Assembly (NCBI GenBank): GCA_013822345.1
Contig: PNKH01000047.1
Span: 1 to 54,392 of the forward strand
Origin: Isosphaera sp.
Lineage (GTDB): Bacteria > Planctomycetota > Planctomycetia > Gemmatales > Gemmataceae
Direction: 5' to 3'
Length of the DNA stretch: 54,392 nucleotides
Made by a program: the position numbers and the translations under genes
Shown here: positions 25,051 to 31,601 of the stretch, one piece after another
How positions within the stretch are numbered: the first letter of the stretch is position 1
Layout of the letters: each line of letters opens with the position of its first letter
The notes under the pieces: model-generated
The model's input: the letters and a program-made list of their open reading frames with translations, nothing else
What the model was told of the DNA's origin: nothing
The model's database searches: none

Positions 25051-25086
25051 GGGGTGCGGCCCGCCCCGCGGGGCGGGCCGCACCCC
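25051..25086. repeat. Perfect 36-bp palindrome
   Basis: 18-bp arms with no spacer, starting GGGGTGCGGCCCGCCCCG, between flgD and flgE. It can form a cruciform or a very stable RNA hairpin. It belongs to none of the other families in the window. Confidence 0.85.
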
Positions 25087-25131
25087 CCGACCTTCACCAC
25101 ACCTTGACCGACACCCGAGGAGTCCCGCCCG

Positions 25132-26391
25132 ATGGCCCTGAACGCGCTGTTCACCGGCTCGACCGCCCTCCAGACGTTCTCGTCCGCCCTCGACGTGGTC
25201 GGGAACAACCTCGCGAACCTGAACACCACCGGGTTCAAGGGCCAGCGGACGGTGTTCAAGGACCTCGTGTACCAGACCCTGGTCCCGGGGTCGGCCCCGT
25301 CCGGCGGGCTCGGCGGGACGAACCCGACCCAGTCCGGGTTCGGGGTCGCGGTCGGGTCGGTCGACACCCTCACCCTGCAGGGCGGGATCACCCCGACCGG
25401 CCGCGACCTGGACGCCGCCATCGACGGGAACGGGTTCTTCGTCCTGGCCGGCGGGTCGTCCACCGTGTTCACCCGGGCCGGGTCGTTCGCGGTCGACGCG
25501 GCCGGGTTCCTGGTCGACCCGAACACCGGGTTCCGGGTCCAGCGGACCGGGACGATCGGGGAGGGGGCGGGCGGGTTCCAGGTGACCGGGAACAACGACA
25601 TCCGGGTGCCGTTCGGGGCCGGGGCGGCCGGGGTCCCGACCGCCAACGTCCAACTCCGCGGCAACCTGAGTGCGAACCTGACCGCCGGGCAGACGGTGAC
25701 CAGCGCGATCCAGGTGTTCAACTCGCTGTCGAACCCGCGGGTGCTGAACCTGACGTTCACCAAGACCGGGCCGAACGCGTTCGCCCTGAGCGCGGACATC
25801 GGCGGGGTGGCCCAGGCGGTGTCCGGCGGCGGGGCGTTCACGTTCAGCACCGCCGGGACGCTCGCCACCCCGGCGTCCGGCACCCTGACGGTGACCGTCG
25901 CCGGTGTCCCGGCCGAGGGGACGGTCGACACCACCGTCGCCATCAACCTCGGGACGGTCGGGCAGACCGGCGGGCTGACCCAGTTCGGCGGGGTGTCGAC
26001 CGCCGCCGCCGTCACCCAGGACGGGTTCTCGTCCGGCACCCTGACGGACGTGGCGTTCGACCAGGCCGGGCGGGTGAGCGGGCGGTTCTCGAACGGGCGG
26101 ACGGTGCCGATCGCCCAGCTGGCGATCGCCGCGTTCAACAACGAGGCCGGGCTGATCCGGACCGGGAGCAACTTCTTCTCGACCTCGGCCGCGTCCGGGG
26201 AGGCGCTGATCGGGGTGGCCGGGGACGGCGGGCGGGGGACGGTCCAGGGGTCGGCGCTGGAGGGGTCGAACGTCGACATCTCGGCCGAGTTCGCCCGGCT
26301 GATCATCGCCCAGCGGGGGTTCCAGGTGAACGCCCGGACGATCAGCGCCGCGAACGACACCCTCCAGGAGCTGGCGTCGATCCTGCGGTAA
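25132..26391 (+). CDS. flgE: Flagellar hook protein FlgE
   Basis: 419 residues; polymer of the universal joint. Seen: N-terminal ALNALFTGSTALQTFSSALD with VVGNNLANLNTTGFKGQRTV, the GNGFFVLAGGSSTVFTRAGS segment, a central hook-specific beta region, and the C-terminal GSNVDISAEFARLIIAQRGF with QVNARTISAANDTLQELASI. Both ends are the classic rod/hook helices, and the length is normal. GAGGAG 10 nt before the ATG supports the start. Its stop is 8 nt before a family D hairpin, where it converges on fliO. Confidence 0.96.
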   Translation: MALNALFTGSTALQTFSSALDVVGNNLANLNTTGFKGQRTVFKDLVYQTLVPGSAPSGGLGGTNPTQSGFGVAVGSVDTLTLQGGITPTGRDLDAAIDGNGFFVLAGGSSTVFTRAGSFAVDAAGFLVDPNTGFRVQRTGTIGEGAGGFQVTGNNDIRVPFGAGAAGVPTANVQLRGNLSANLTAGQTVTSAIQVFNSLSNPRVLNLTFTKTGPNAFALSADIGGVAQAVSGGGAFTFSTAGTLATPASGTLTVTVAGVPAEGTVDTTVAINLGTVGQTGGLTQFGGVSTAAAVTQDGFSSGTLTDVAFDQAGRVSGRFSNGRTVPIAQLAIAAFNNEAGLIRTGSNFFSTSAASGEALIGVAGDGGRGTVQGSALEGSNVDISAEFARLIIAQRGFQVNARTISAANDTLQELASILR

Positions 26392-26399
26392 GGTGGCTG

Positions 26400-26459
26400 G
26401 CGAGCCGGGAGCGTGAGCGACCGGAGGACGTCCTCCGGTCGCTCACGCTCCCGGCTCGC
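26400..26459. repeat. Family D hairpin, copy 2 (spacerless)
   Basis: Perfect 30-bp arms (26400-26429 and 26430-26459) with no loop. It lies between converging flgE and fliO and reaches into the fliO reading frame, encoding its last codons and stop. Likely bidirectional terminator. Confidence 0.88.
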
Positions 26460-26808
26460 TCAGGCTCACGTCGAACGGCTCGGACAGGACCACGATCGCC
26501 CGCACCCCGGTCGCGTCCGTGGTCACCGCCACCTCGTGCCCGTCCGCCCGGATCAGGTGGACGGAGCACCGCCGGTCCAGCACCAGCGTCCCCTCGTGCC
26601 GCAGCCGCCCGGCCTCACCGGTCGGGGCGGCCGGCCGCCCCGCCCTCCGGGCCACCCACGCCACCAGCCCGCACAGCGTCAGCAGCCCGGCGGTCAGCCC
26701 GACCAGCTTAGTGACCAGGCCGGTCACGTCCGGCGCCGCCGGCGGGGCGGGGGCGGTGTACGCCAGCCCGGGGTCGGCGACGGCGAGTGCCAGCAGCGAC
26801 AGGGTCAT
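26443..26808 (-). CDS. fliO: FliO-like export component (copy linked to fliN)
   Basis: 121 residues from the ATG at 26808, which overlaps the fliN stop by 4 nt. FliO is a small membrane protein that helps FliP assemble. Seen: an N-terminal hydrophobic stretch, TM helix LVTKLVGLTAGLLTLCGLVA, and a cytosolic beta domain with LVLDRRCSVHLIRADGHEVA and TDATGVRAIVVL. The last residues (SLSEPGA) are encoded by the arm of a family D repeat, so the natural C terminus has been replaced or extended. A related protein lies beside fliP at 36992-37516. Confidence 0.83.
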   Translation of the reverse strand: MTLSLLALAVADPGLAYTAPAPPAAPDVTGLVTKLVGLTAGLLTLCGLVAWVARRAGRPAAPTGEAGRLRHEGTLVLDRRCSVHLIRADGHEVAVTTDATGVRAIVVLSEPFDVSLSEPGA

Positions 26809-27155
26809 TCGCCGGCCCGTCCGGAGCGGGGCGGGAGGAGGGTCTTGATCCGGACGGCGAAGTGGTCGTCGACGACCACCACCTCGCCGGTCGCGAACGG
26901 CACCCCGCGGACGGTCAGCTCGACCGGGGCCCCGACCGACTCCTCCAGCTCGACCACCGCCCCGGGGCCGAGCCGGAGGATCTCGGCGATCGGCAGGACG
27001 GCGTGCCCGAGCCGGGCGGCGACGGTGATCGGCACGTCCCGGAGGGAGTCGAGCGGGGTGCCGGCGGCCGGCGCCCCGCGCGGGTCGAGTTGCGGGAACT
27101 CGGGCTGCCGGGCGACGACCGGCGGGGCGTCGGCCTCGGTCTCGGCGGTTGGCAT
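26805..27155 (-). CDS. fliN: Flagellar motor switch protein FliN
   Basis: 116 residues; part of the C-ring with FliM and FliG. Seen: the SpoA domain DVPITVAARLGHAVLPIAEI, then LGPGAVVELEESVGAPVELT and GEVVVVDDHFAVRI, preceded by a polar, proline-rich stretch of about 35 residues. Lies between fliM and fliO in the usual order. Normal size. Confidence 0.95.
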   Translation of the reverse strand: MPTAETEADAPPVVARQPEFPQLDPRGAPAAGTPLDSLRDVPITVAARLGHAVLPIAEILRLGPGAVVELEESVGAPVELTVRGVPFATGEVVVVDDHFAVRIKTLLPPRSGRAGE

Positions 27156-27179
27156 GGGTGCGGCCTCTCGTGGGGTGGG

Positions 27180-28046
27180 TCAGTCGGCGGCGGCGGGGGC
27201 GTCGATCCGGACGGCGGCCCGGGACCCGACCGCCCCGGGCCAGACCCGGAACTTCCGGGCCCCGGCGACCATCCCGTCGAGCGGCTGGGTCACCTTCCGG
27301 CGGAGGACGAGCACGTCCCCGGCCCGCAGCCCGGCCAGGTCCCGCATCGACAGGTCGGCCGTCCCGAGGACCACGTCCAGGTCGACCGGCATCTCCCGGA
27401 CCAGCGCCTCGATCCGCTCGCGGTCGGCCGGCGCGGGGGTGCGGGTGACCGGCTCCGGGAGGGCGAGCCGCTCCCACCGCCCGGCCCGCGGCACCAGGAG
27501 GAACACCGGCGTCTCCCCGAACGGGGCCGCCACGGTCGTGCCCACCAGCAGGGCCGGGTCGCCGGCCGCCCCGGCCCAGGCCGCCCGCGGCGGGGTCGCC
27601 GGCCCCGGGGCGAACTCCGGCGGGTCGGCCGCCGCCCACCCCTTCTCCAGCGGGCCGAGGAACAGTTCCTTCGCCAGGTACCCGACCAGCGACGCCTCGA
27701 CCTCGGTCGGCTCCCGGTCGGCCGGCAGCGCCGCCGGCGCCTCCCCGACCAGCCCCGCGACCAGGGCCAGGAGCAGCGGCCGGCGGACGACGACCACCAC
27801 CCCGCCGTCGGCCGGGTCGGCGGTGGCGGCCCGGACCGCGACCGCGTCTTCCGGGAGGGCGGCCAGGGCCGCGGCGGCGGTGACCGCCTCGACCGGCCCG
27901 GGCTTCCACTCGGCCGGGTACGGCAGGAGCCTGGCCCACGGCCCGCCCGCCCGCCGGCAGGCCAGGGCGACCCACGCCTCGGTCCGGCGGACGAGTTCGC
28001 CGGGCGGCGGCTTCCGGAAGTCGAACGCGGCGGGGGGCGCGGTCAT
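27180..28046 (-). CDS. fliM: Flagellar motor switch protein FliM, without the CheY-binding motif
   Basis: 288 residues, somewhat shorter than the usual 320-350. FliM forms the wall of the C-ring. Seen: a degenerate middle domain (TEVEASLVGYLAKELFLGPL, TVAAPFGETPVFLLVPRAGR) and a C-terminal SpoA domain (EMPVDLDVVLGTADLSMRDL with LRAGDVLVLRRKVTQPLDGM). The N terminus (TAPPAAFDFRKPPPGEL) has no LSQxEIDALL-type motif, the site for phosphorylated CheY. The fliL stop and fliM start overlap by 4 nt, as do fliN and fliO. Assigned on its C-terminal domain and the fliLMN order. Confidence 0.85.
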   Translation of the reverse strand: MTAPPAAFDFRKPPPGELVRRTEAWVALACRRAGGPWARLLPYPAEWKPGPVEAVTAAAALAALPEDAVAVRAATADPADGGVVVVVRRPLLLALVAGLVGEAPAALPADREPTEVEASLVGYLAKELFLGPLEKGWAAADPPEFAPGPATPPRAAWAGAAGDPALLVGTTVAAPFGETPVFLLVPRAGRWERLALPEPVTRTPAPADRERIEALVREMPVDLDVVLGTADLSMRDLAGLRAGDVLVLRRKVTQPLDGMVAGARKFRVWPGAVGSRAAVRIDAPAAAD

Positions 28047-28540
28047 TGGACGACGTAGTCCTCGAACAGCACGGTCCGGATGCGGCTGTGGCCGTCCGGG
28101 TACAGGACGTCTTCGAACTTGTCGAGCAACTCCCGCTGCAGCCGGGCCACCCCGACCGACCCGCTCACGTCCTTCAGGCTCTTCCCGGCCAGGTGGCCGA
28201 TGATCTTGCTCTTCACCGCCGCCTTCTGCTTGGTCAGGTGCTCGGTCACGTCCTTCTCGGCGTCGGCGTCGACGGCGATCGCGATCTTCACCCGCAGGTA
28301 CCGCGACATCCGCTCCTCGGACAGGTTCACCACCACCTCGCCGAACGGGACGATGGCCGTCTTCCCCTCGCCCTTGTCCTTCGGCTTATCGCTCTTCCCC
28401 TTGGCGAACAGGGCCGGGACGTCGACCACCATCGGGAACGCGGCCCCGGCGGCGATGAACACGACGCAGACGGCGGCCAAGACCAGCTTCCGCCCCTTCT
28501 TCGGGGCGGCGGTCTCGGGGGCGGCAGGGGCGGCGGACAT
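28043..28540 (-). CDS. fliL: Flagellar basal body-associated protein FliL
   Basis: 165 residues from the ATG at 28540, which has a GGAG site upstream. FliL is a single-pass inner-membrane protein that surrounds and supports the stator. Seen: a charged N terminus (KKGRKL), TM segment LVLAAVCVVFIAAGAAFPMV, then the periplasmic domain with VVNLSEERMSRYLRVKIAIA and the C-terminal LLDKFEDVLYPDG and IRTVLFEDYVVQ. With a MotB that lacks its own anchor, FliL may matter more here. First gene of fliL-fliM-fliN-fliO. Confidence 0.93.
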   Translation of the reverse strand: MSAAPAAPETAAPKKGRKLVLAAVCVVFIAAGAAFPMVVDVPALFAKGKSDKPKDKGEGKTAIVPFGEVVVNLSEERMSRYLRVKIAIAVDADAEKDVTEHLTKQKAAVKSKIIGHLAGKSLKDVSGSVGVARLQRELLDKFEDVLYPDGHSRIRTVLFEDYVVQ

Positions 28541-28613
28541 GGGCGGACTCCGTGGTGTAGGGCGTCGCGGGCGGCGCGTCCTTGCACCTCGGGTCGGTCC
28601 TCGCCGGGACGAG

Positions 28614-28642
28614 GTTGTAACTTCTGCCGGTCCGGCGGGCAA
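28614..28642 (-). promoter_or_regulatory. Candidate sigma-70-type promoter of fliLMNO
   Basis: On the minus strand TTGCCC, 17 nt, TACAAC, 73 nt before the fliL ATG. Ideal spacing and four of six -10 bases match TATAAT. Confidence 0.4.
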
Positions 28643-28670
28643 GGCGGGTTCGGGGCCGCCGTTCGTCCGG

Positions 28671-28730
28671 TCCGAGCCGGAAGCGTGAGCGACGGCCAGG
28701 CTCGACCGTCGCTCACGCTTCCGGCTCGGA
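28671..28730. repeat. Family D hairpin, copy 3
   Basis: Perfect 25-bp arms (28671-28695 and 28706-28730) with a 10-nt loop; TCCGAGCCGGAAGCGTGAGC variant of the family. It lies just after the stop of the lipoprotein gene at 28739, upstream of the fliL promoter. Confidence 0.88.
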
Positions 28731-28738
28731 CGGAGGGG

Positions 28739-29578
28739 TCACCGGGCCGGCGGCTTGTCGGTCGCCGGGGTCGGCGGCGCGGCCGGCGGCGCACACCCCT
28801 TCCCCGTCTTCCCGCCCGTGCCGTTCGCCCCGTCGGCCTGGCCGGGGTCGGCTTCGGCGACCAGCGGGACCGGCAGCCCGAGGAGCGTCAGCGCCGCCTC
28901 CCGGCAGACGAACCGCTGGAACAGGGCCGGCGACTCCAGGGCGAGGTCGGCGGCGAAGCTGTCGTCCCGGGCGATCACCCGGTTCCGCACCCACGGCGGC
29001 CGCTCCGGGGTCTGCCGGAAGTACACCCGGGCCCGCTCGGCGACCGCCAGGTCGGTCGAGTCCCACAGCCCGTCCACCGACGACACCACCTTCGCCCGCT
29101 CCGGGCCGACCGCCTGGAGCACCAGCCCGAGCCGCGGCCGGGGGTACGGCGAGTACTGGGTGACGGTCCCGTGGACGACCACGTCGGCCCGGGCCAGCCG
29201 GGCGATCTCGAGCATCACCGCCTCGTCGAACCGGCCCCCGCGGTGGACCACCGCGGCCAGCACCGCGTGGTCGTCCGGCGGGGCCGCCACCACCTCGAAC
29301 CGGCCGAGCTTCTGCAGCTCCGACCGCAGGGCCGCCGCCACCTCCTCGTCCGCCCGGGTGTACGCCGACTCGTTCAGGAACGGGAGCACCACCACCCGGT
29401 TCACCGCCCCCCACTCCCACCCGTCCAGCAGGTACCGGCTGAACGTCGGCCCGTCGATCGGGACGGCGGTCCGGCCGCGGAGGCGGTCCGCGACCGCCCC
29501 GCCACCGCACCACAGGGTGCCGCACCCGGCGGCGAGGGCGGCCGCGACCACGGCGGCGGCGCCGGCGAGCCTGGTCAT
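28739..29578 (-). CDS. Lipoprotein, CsgG/GNA1162-like
   Basis: 279 residues. Signal peptide with lipobox LAAGC (Cys near residue 19), so anchored to a membrane by a lipid. The body has RVVVLPFLNESAYTRADEEV, then LRSELQKLGRFEVV and EIARLARADVVVHGTVTQYS, a pattern seen in CsgG-, TolB-N- and GNA1162-type outer-membrane lipoproteins. The C terminus is Pro/Ala-rich. The start overlaps the upstream lipoprotein gene's stop by one base, so the two are coupled, and both lie downstream of fliA. A role in an outer-membrane flagellar structure is inferred from position only. Confidence 0.78.
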   Translation of the reverse strand: MTRLAGAAAVVAAALAAGCGTLWCGGGAVADRLRGRTAVPIDGPTFSRYLLDGWEWGAVNRVVVLPFLNESAYTRADEEVAAALRSELQKLGRFEVVAAPPDDHAVLAAVVHRGGRFDEAVMLEIARLARADVVVHGTVTQYSPYPRPRLGLVLQAVGPERAKVVSSVDGLWDSTDLAVAERARVYFRQTPERPPWVRNRVIARDDSFAADLALESPALFQRFVCREAALTLLGLPVPLVAEADPGQADGANGTGGKTGKGCAPPAAPPTPATDKPPAR

Positions 29579-30435
29579 CAGTCCCTCCGGCCCGGGGGAA
29601 GGAGGCGGTCCAGGGCCGCGATGACCGCCCGGAGGGTGGCCACGTCCTCCTCCTCGAGCTGCCGCAGCTTGGCCCGGAGGGTCGCGATCTCGGCCGACAT
29701 CGCCCGCAGCTGCTCCCGGGTCCGGGCGACCTCCGCGGCCGCCGCCTCGGCCTCCCGGAACGCCTCGGCCAGCGCCTGTTCCCGGCCGACCCCCAGCCCC
29801 TCCAGCTCGCGGATGCGGCTCTGCAACTCCTGGTGGACGGCGGCGGCCGCCTCCAGCTGCCGGGTGAGTTCGACCACCCGGTCGGCCGGCACCTCGTACG
29901 GGGCCAGGTTCAGCCGGGCCCCGGCCGCGGTCGGGAACGCCCGGACGTGCGGCCCGGCCGGCTTCCACGTCGGCCCGCCTTGGCCGCCCGGCCCGGGGTC
30001 GGACGGGGGGAGCGGTCGCGGCGGCTGCGGCGGCGGGCCCCCGCCGTTGGCCGGCGGCTGGACCGGGCCCGGTTGCCCCGGCGGGGTCATCGGCGGCACG
30101 GCCGGGGGGACCATCGGCAGTTGCAGGAAGGCCGGCGTGACCCAGGACGATTCGGCCGCCTCGGGCTCGACCGTCACCACCGGCAGCGGGACCACCGGGG
30201 CCGGCCGGTGGGTCACCGAATGATCGATCGGGTCGGGCGGGGATTTGCCCTCGGCCGGGGCCGGCCAGTCGGGGCGGCCGCCGGCCGGGGCCGGGGCCGG
30301 GGGGAGCGGGGAGACGGCCTCGGGCGGCGGCCCGGCCGGCGGCAGCGGGACCCGGCCGGTCAACGTCCCGCACCCGGCCGCCAGGCACGCGACGAGGGGT
30401 CCGAAGCCCCGGGCTAGTAACGTCCGTGTGGCCAC
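29578..30435 (-). CDS. Proline-rich, coiled-coil lipoprotein
   Basis: 285 residues from the GTG at 30435. Signal peptide with lipobox LAAGC near residue 22. The first 140 residues after it are a Pro/Gly-rich flexible linker; the last 100 form a strong coiled coil (VELTRQLEAAAAVHQELQSR, AEVARTREQLRAMSAEIATL, AKLRQLEEEDVATLRAVIAA). No known family recognised. A long, bendable lipid-anchored rod could span between membrane and peptidoglycan. Coupled with the following CsgG-like lipoprotein by a TGATG overlap. Confidence 0.75.
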   Translation of the reverse strand: MATRTLLARGFGPLVACLAAGCGTLTGRVPLPPAGPPPEAVSPLPPAPAPAGGRPDWPAPAEGKSPPDPIDHSVTHRPAPVVPLPVVTVEPEAAESSWVTPAFLQLPMVPPAVPPMTPPGQPGPVQPPANGGGPPPQPPRPLPPSDPGPGGQGGPTWKPAGPHVRAFPTAAGARLNLAPYEVPADRVVELTRQLEAAAAVHQELQSRIRELEGLGVGREQALAEAFREAEAAAAEVARTREQLRAMSAEIATLRAKLRQLEEEDVATLRAVIAALDRLLPPGRRD

Positions 30436-30454
30436 CGCCCCCTCCCGCGGACCG

Positions 30455-30661
30455 TCAGTTGTACTCGCACCGGACCCGGACCACCTCCCCGCACGGGCAG
30501 GTGACCTCGATCGCCCGGACCACCCCGTCCTCGCGGACCAGCCGGACCCGCGGCTCCCCGCGCCCGCCCGGCGGGTCGGCCCCGCCGACCCGGACCGCCT
30601 CGTCCGACACCCGGACCCGCCCGGCCGGCAGGACCGCCCCCCCGGGTCGCCCGTCGCCCAT
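30455..30661 (-). CDS. Small CxC protein of unknown function
   Basis: 68 residues from the ATG at 30661, which has GGAGGGG upstream. Basic N-terminal half, then EPRVRLVREDGVVRAIEV and the C-terminal TCPCGEVVRVRCEYN with three cysteines (CPC...C), a likely metal-binding or redox element. It lies 62 nt after fliA in the same direction and 19 nt before the lipoprotein pair. It resembles a small translation- or zinc-linked flagellar accessory protein, but I do not recognise the family. Confidence 0.62.
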   Translation of the reverse strand: MGDGRPGGAVLPAGRVRVSDEAVRVGGADPPGGRGEPRVRLVREDGVVRAIEVTCPCGEVVRVRCEYN

Positions 30662-30723
30662 GCCAACCCCTCCGCGCCCGACCAATCCGGCCGACCAGTA
30701 TCGTCACCCCGGCCGGGCCGGCA

Positions 30724-31464
30724 TCACCCGATCCGCACCACCCCGCGCCCCAGCCGGACCCGCAGGAGCTCCCCCAGCTCGAACGTCGCCTTGGTCAGGA
30801 TCCGCGAGATGCGCGACGGGGACAGCCCCATCACCTCGGTCATCTCCTTCAGCCGCAGGTCCTCGCGGTAGTACAGGGTGACGGCCAGCCGCTCGACCGG
30901 CGGCAGCGCCTCGATCGCGTCCGAGAGCTGCTGGAGCGTCTCCCACCGCTCGACCGCCTCGTGGGCCGCGTCCCCGTCGGTCGCCGGCTCGGCCCCGCCG
31001 GCCTCGGCCGCCCGGTCCCACGACACCACCCTCCCGACCCGCTCGGCCGCGAGCGCGTCGGTCACCTCGTCCGGGGTCAGCCCGGTGGCCTCGGCGAGCG
31101 CCTCGACGGTGACCGGCTGGGGGAGGGACTGGGCGGCCCGGCGGACCGCCGCCACCCGGGCGTGGACGTGCTGCGGGAGCGGGCTGTTGCGGCGCAGCTC
31201 GTCGACGATCGCCCCGCGGACCCGCGGGTAGGCGAACGTCTTGAACTGGGCGTTCCGGGACGGGTCGAACTTGGCCGCCGCCTCGACCAGGCCGAGCACC
31301 CCGGCCCCCTCGAGGTTCTCCGCGTCGGCCCCGGCCGGGAGGTCGCCGAGGAGCCGGCCGATGACGTGCTTGACCAGCGGCAGGTGCGACAGGATCAGTT
31401 CGTCCCGCCGGGCCCGGTCGGCCTGCCGCTGGTACGTCTGGACGCTGCCGCTGGTGCCGCTCAT
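30724..31464 (-). CDS. fliA: Flagellar sigma factor FliA (sigma-28)
   Basis: 246 residues. Directs RNA polymerase to late flagellar genes; inhibited by FlgM (5715-5984). Seen: region 2 (HLPLVKHVIGRLLGDLPAGA, LGLVEAAAKFDPSRNAQFKT, YPRVRGAIVDELRR), region 3 (RRAAQSLPQPVTVEALAEAT) and region 4 (EALPPVERLAVTLYYREDLR with LKEMTEVMGLSPSRISRILT). No region 1, as in the FliA class. Start at ATG 31464; upstream is repeat B. Five sites in the window resemble its expected promoter. Confidence 0.95.
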   Translation of the reverse strand: MSGTSGSVQTYQRQADRARRDELILSHLPLVKHVIGRLLGDLPAGADAENLEGAGVLGLVEAAAKFDPSRNAQFKTFAYPRVRGAIVDELRRNSPLPQHVHARVAAVRRAAQSLPQPVTVEALAEATGLTPDEVTDALAAERVGRVVSWDRAAEAGGAEPATDGDAAHEAVERWETLQQLSDAIEALPPVERLAVTLYYREDLRLKEMTEVMGLSPSRISRILTKATFELGELLRVRLGRGVVRIG

Positions 31465-31503
31465 GGTGCTCAAACTCGGGGGGCGAATCACGTCGTCGTG
31501 GTC

Positions 31504-31587
31504 GTAGGGTGGGCCGAGCCGGCGAGTCCCACCACCCCTCAGCGGCGGTGGGACTCGCCGGCGAGGCGCCGGCTCGGCCCACCCTAC
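31504..31587. repeat. Family B hairpin, copy 2 (shortened arm)
   Basis: Same ends as copy 1 (GTAGGGTGGGCC), but the first arm has lost about 12 bp between two CCGGC units, so the arms are unequal. It lies between flhA and fliA. Confidence 0.85.
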
Positions 31588-31601
31588 CGACCGGACGCCG
31601 G

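Noticed and set aside
28600-28645. Sigma-54 promoter before fliL
   Set aside because: GGCA and TTACA are present but the GG-to-GC spacing is wrong; the sigma-70-type reading fits better.
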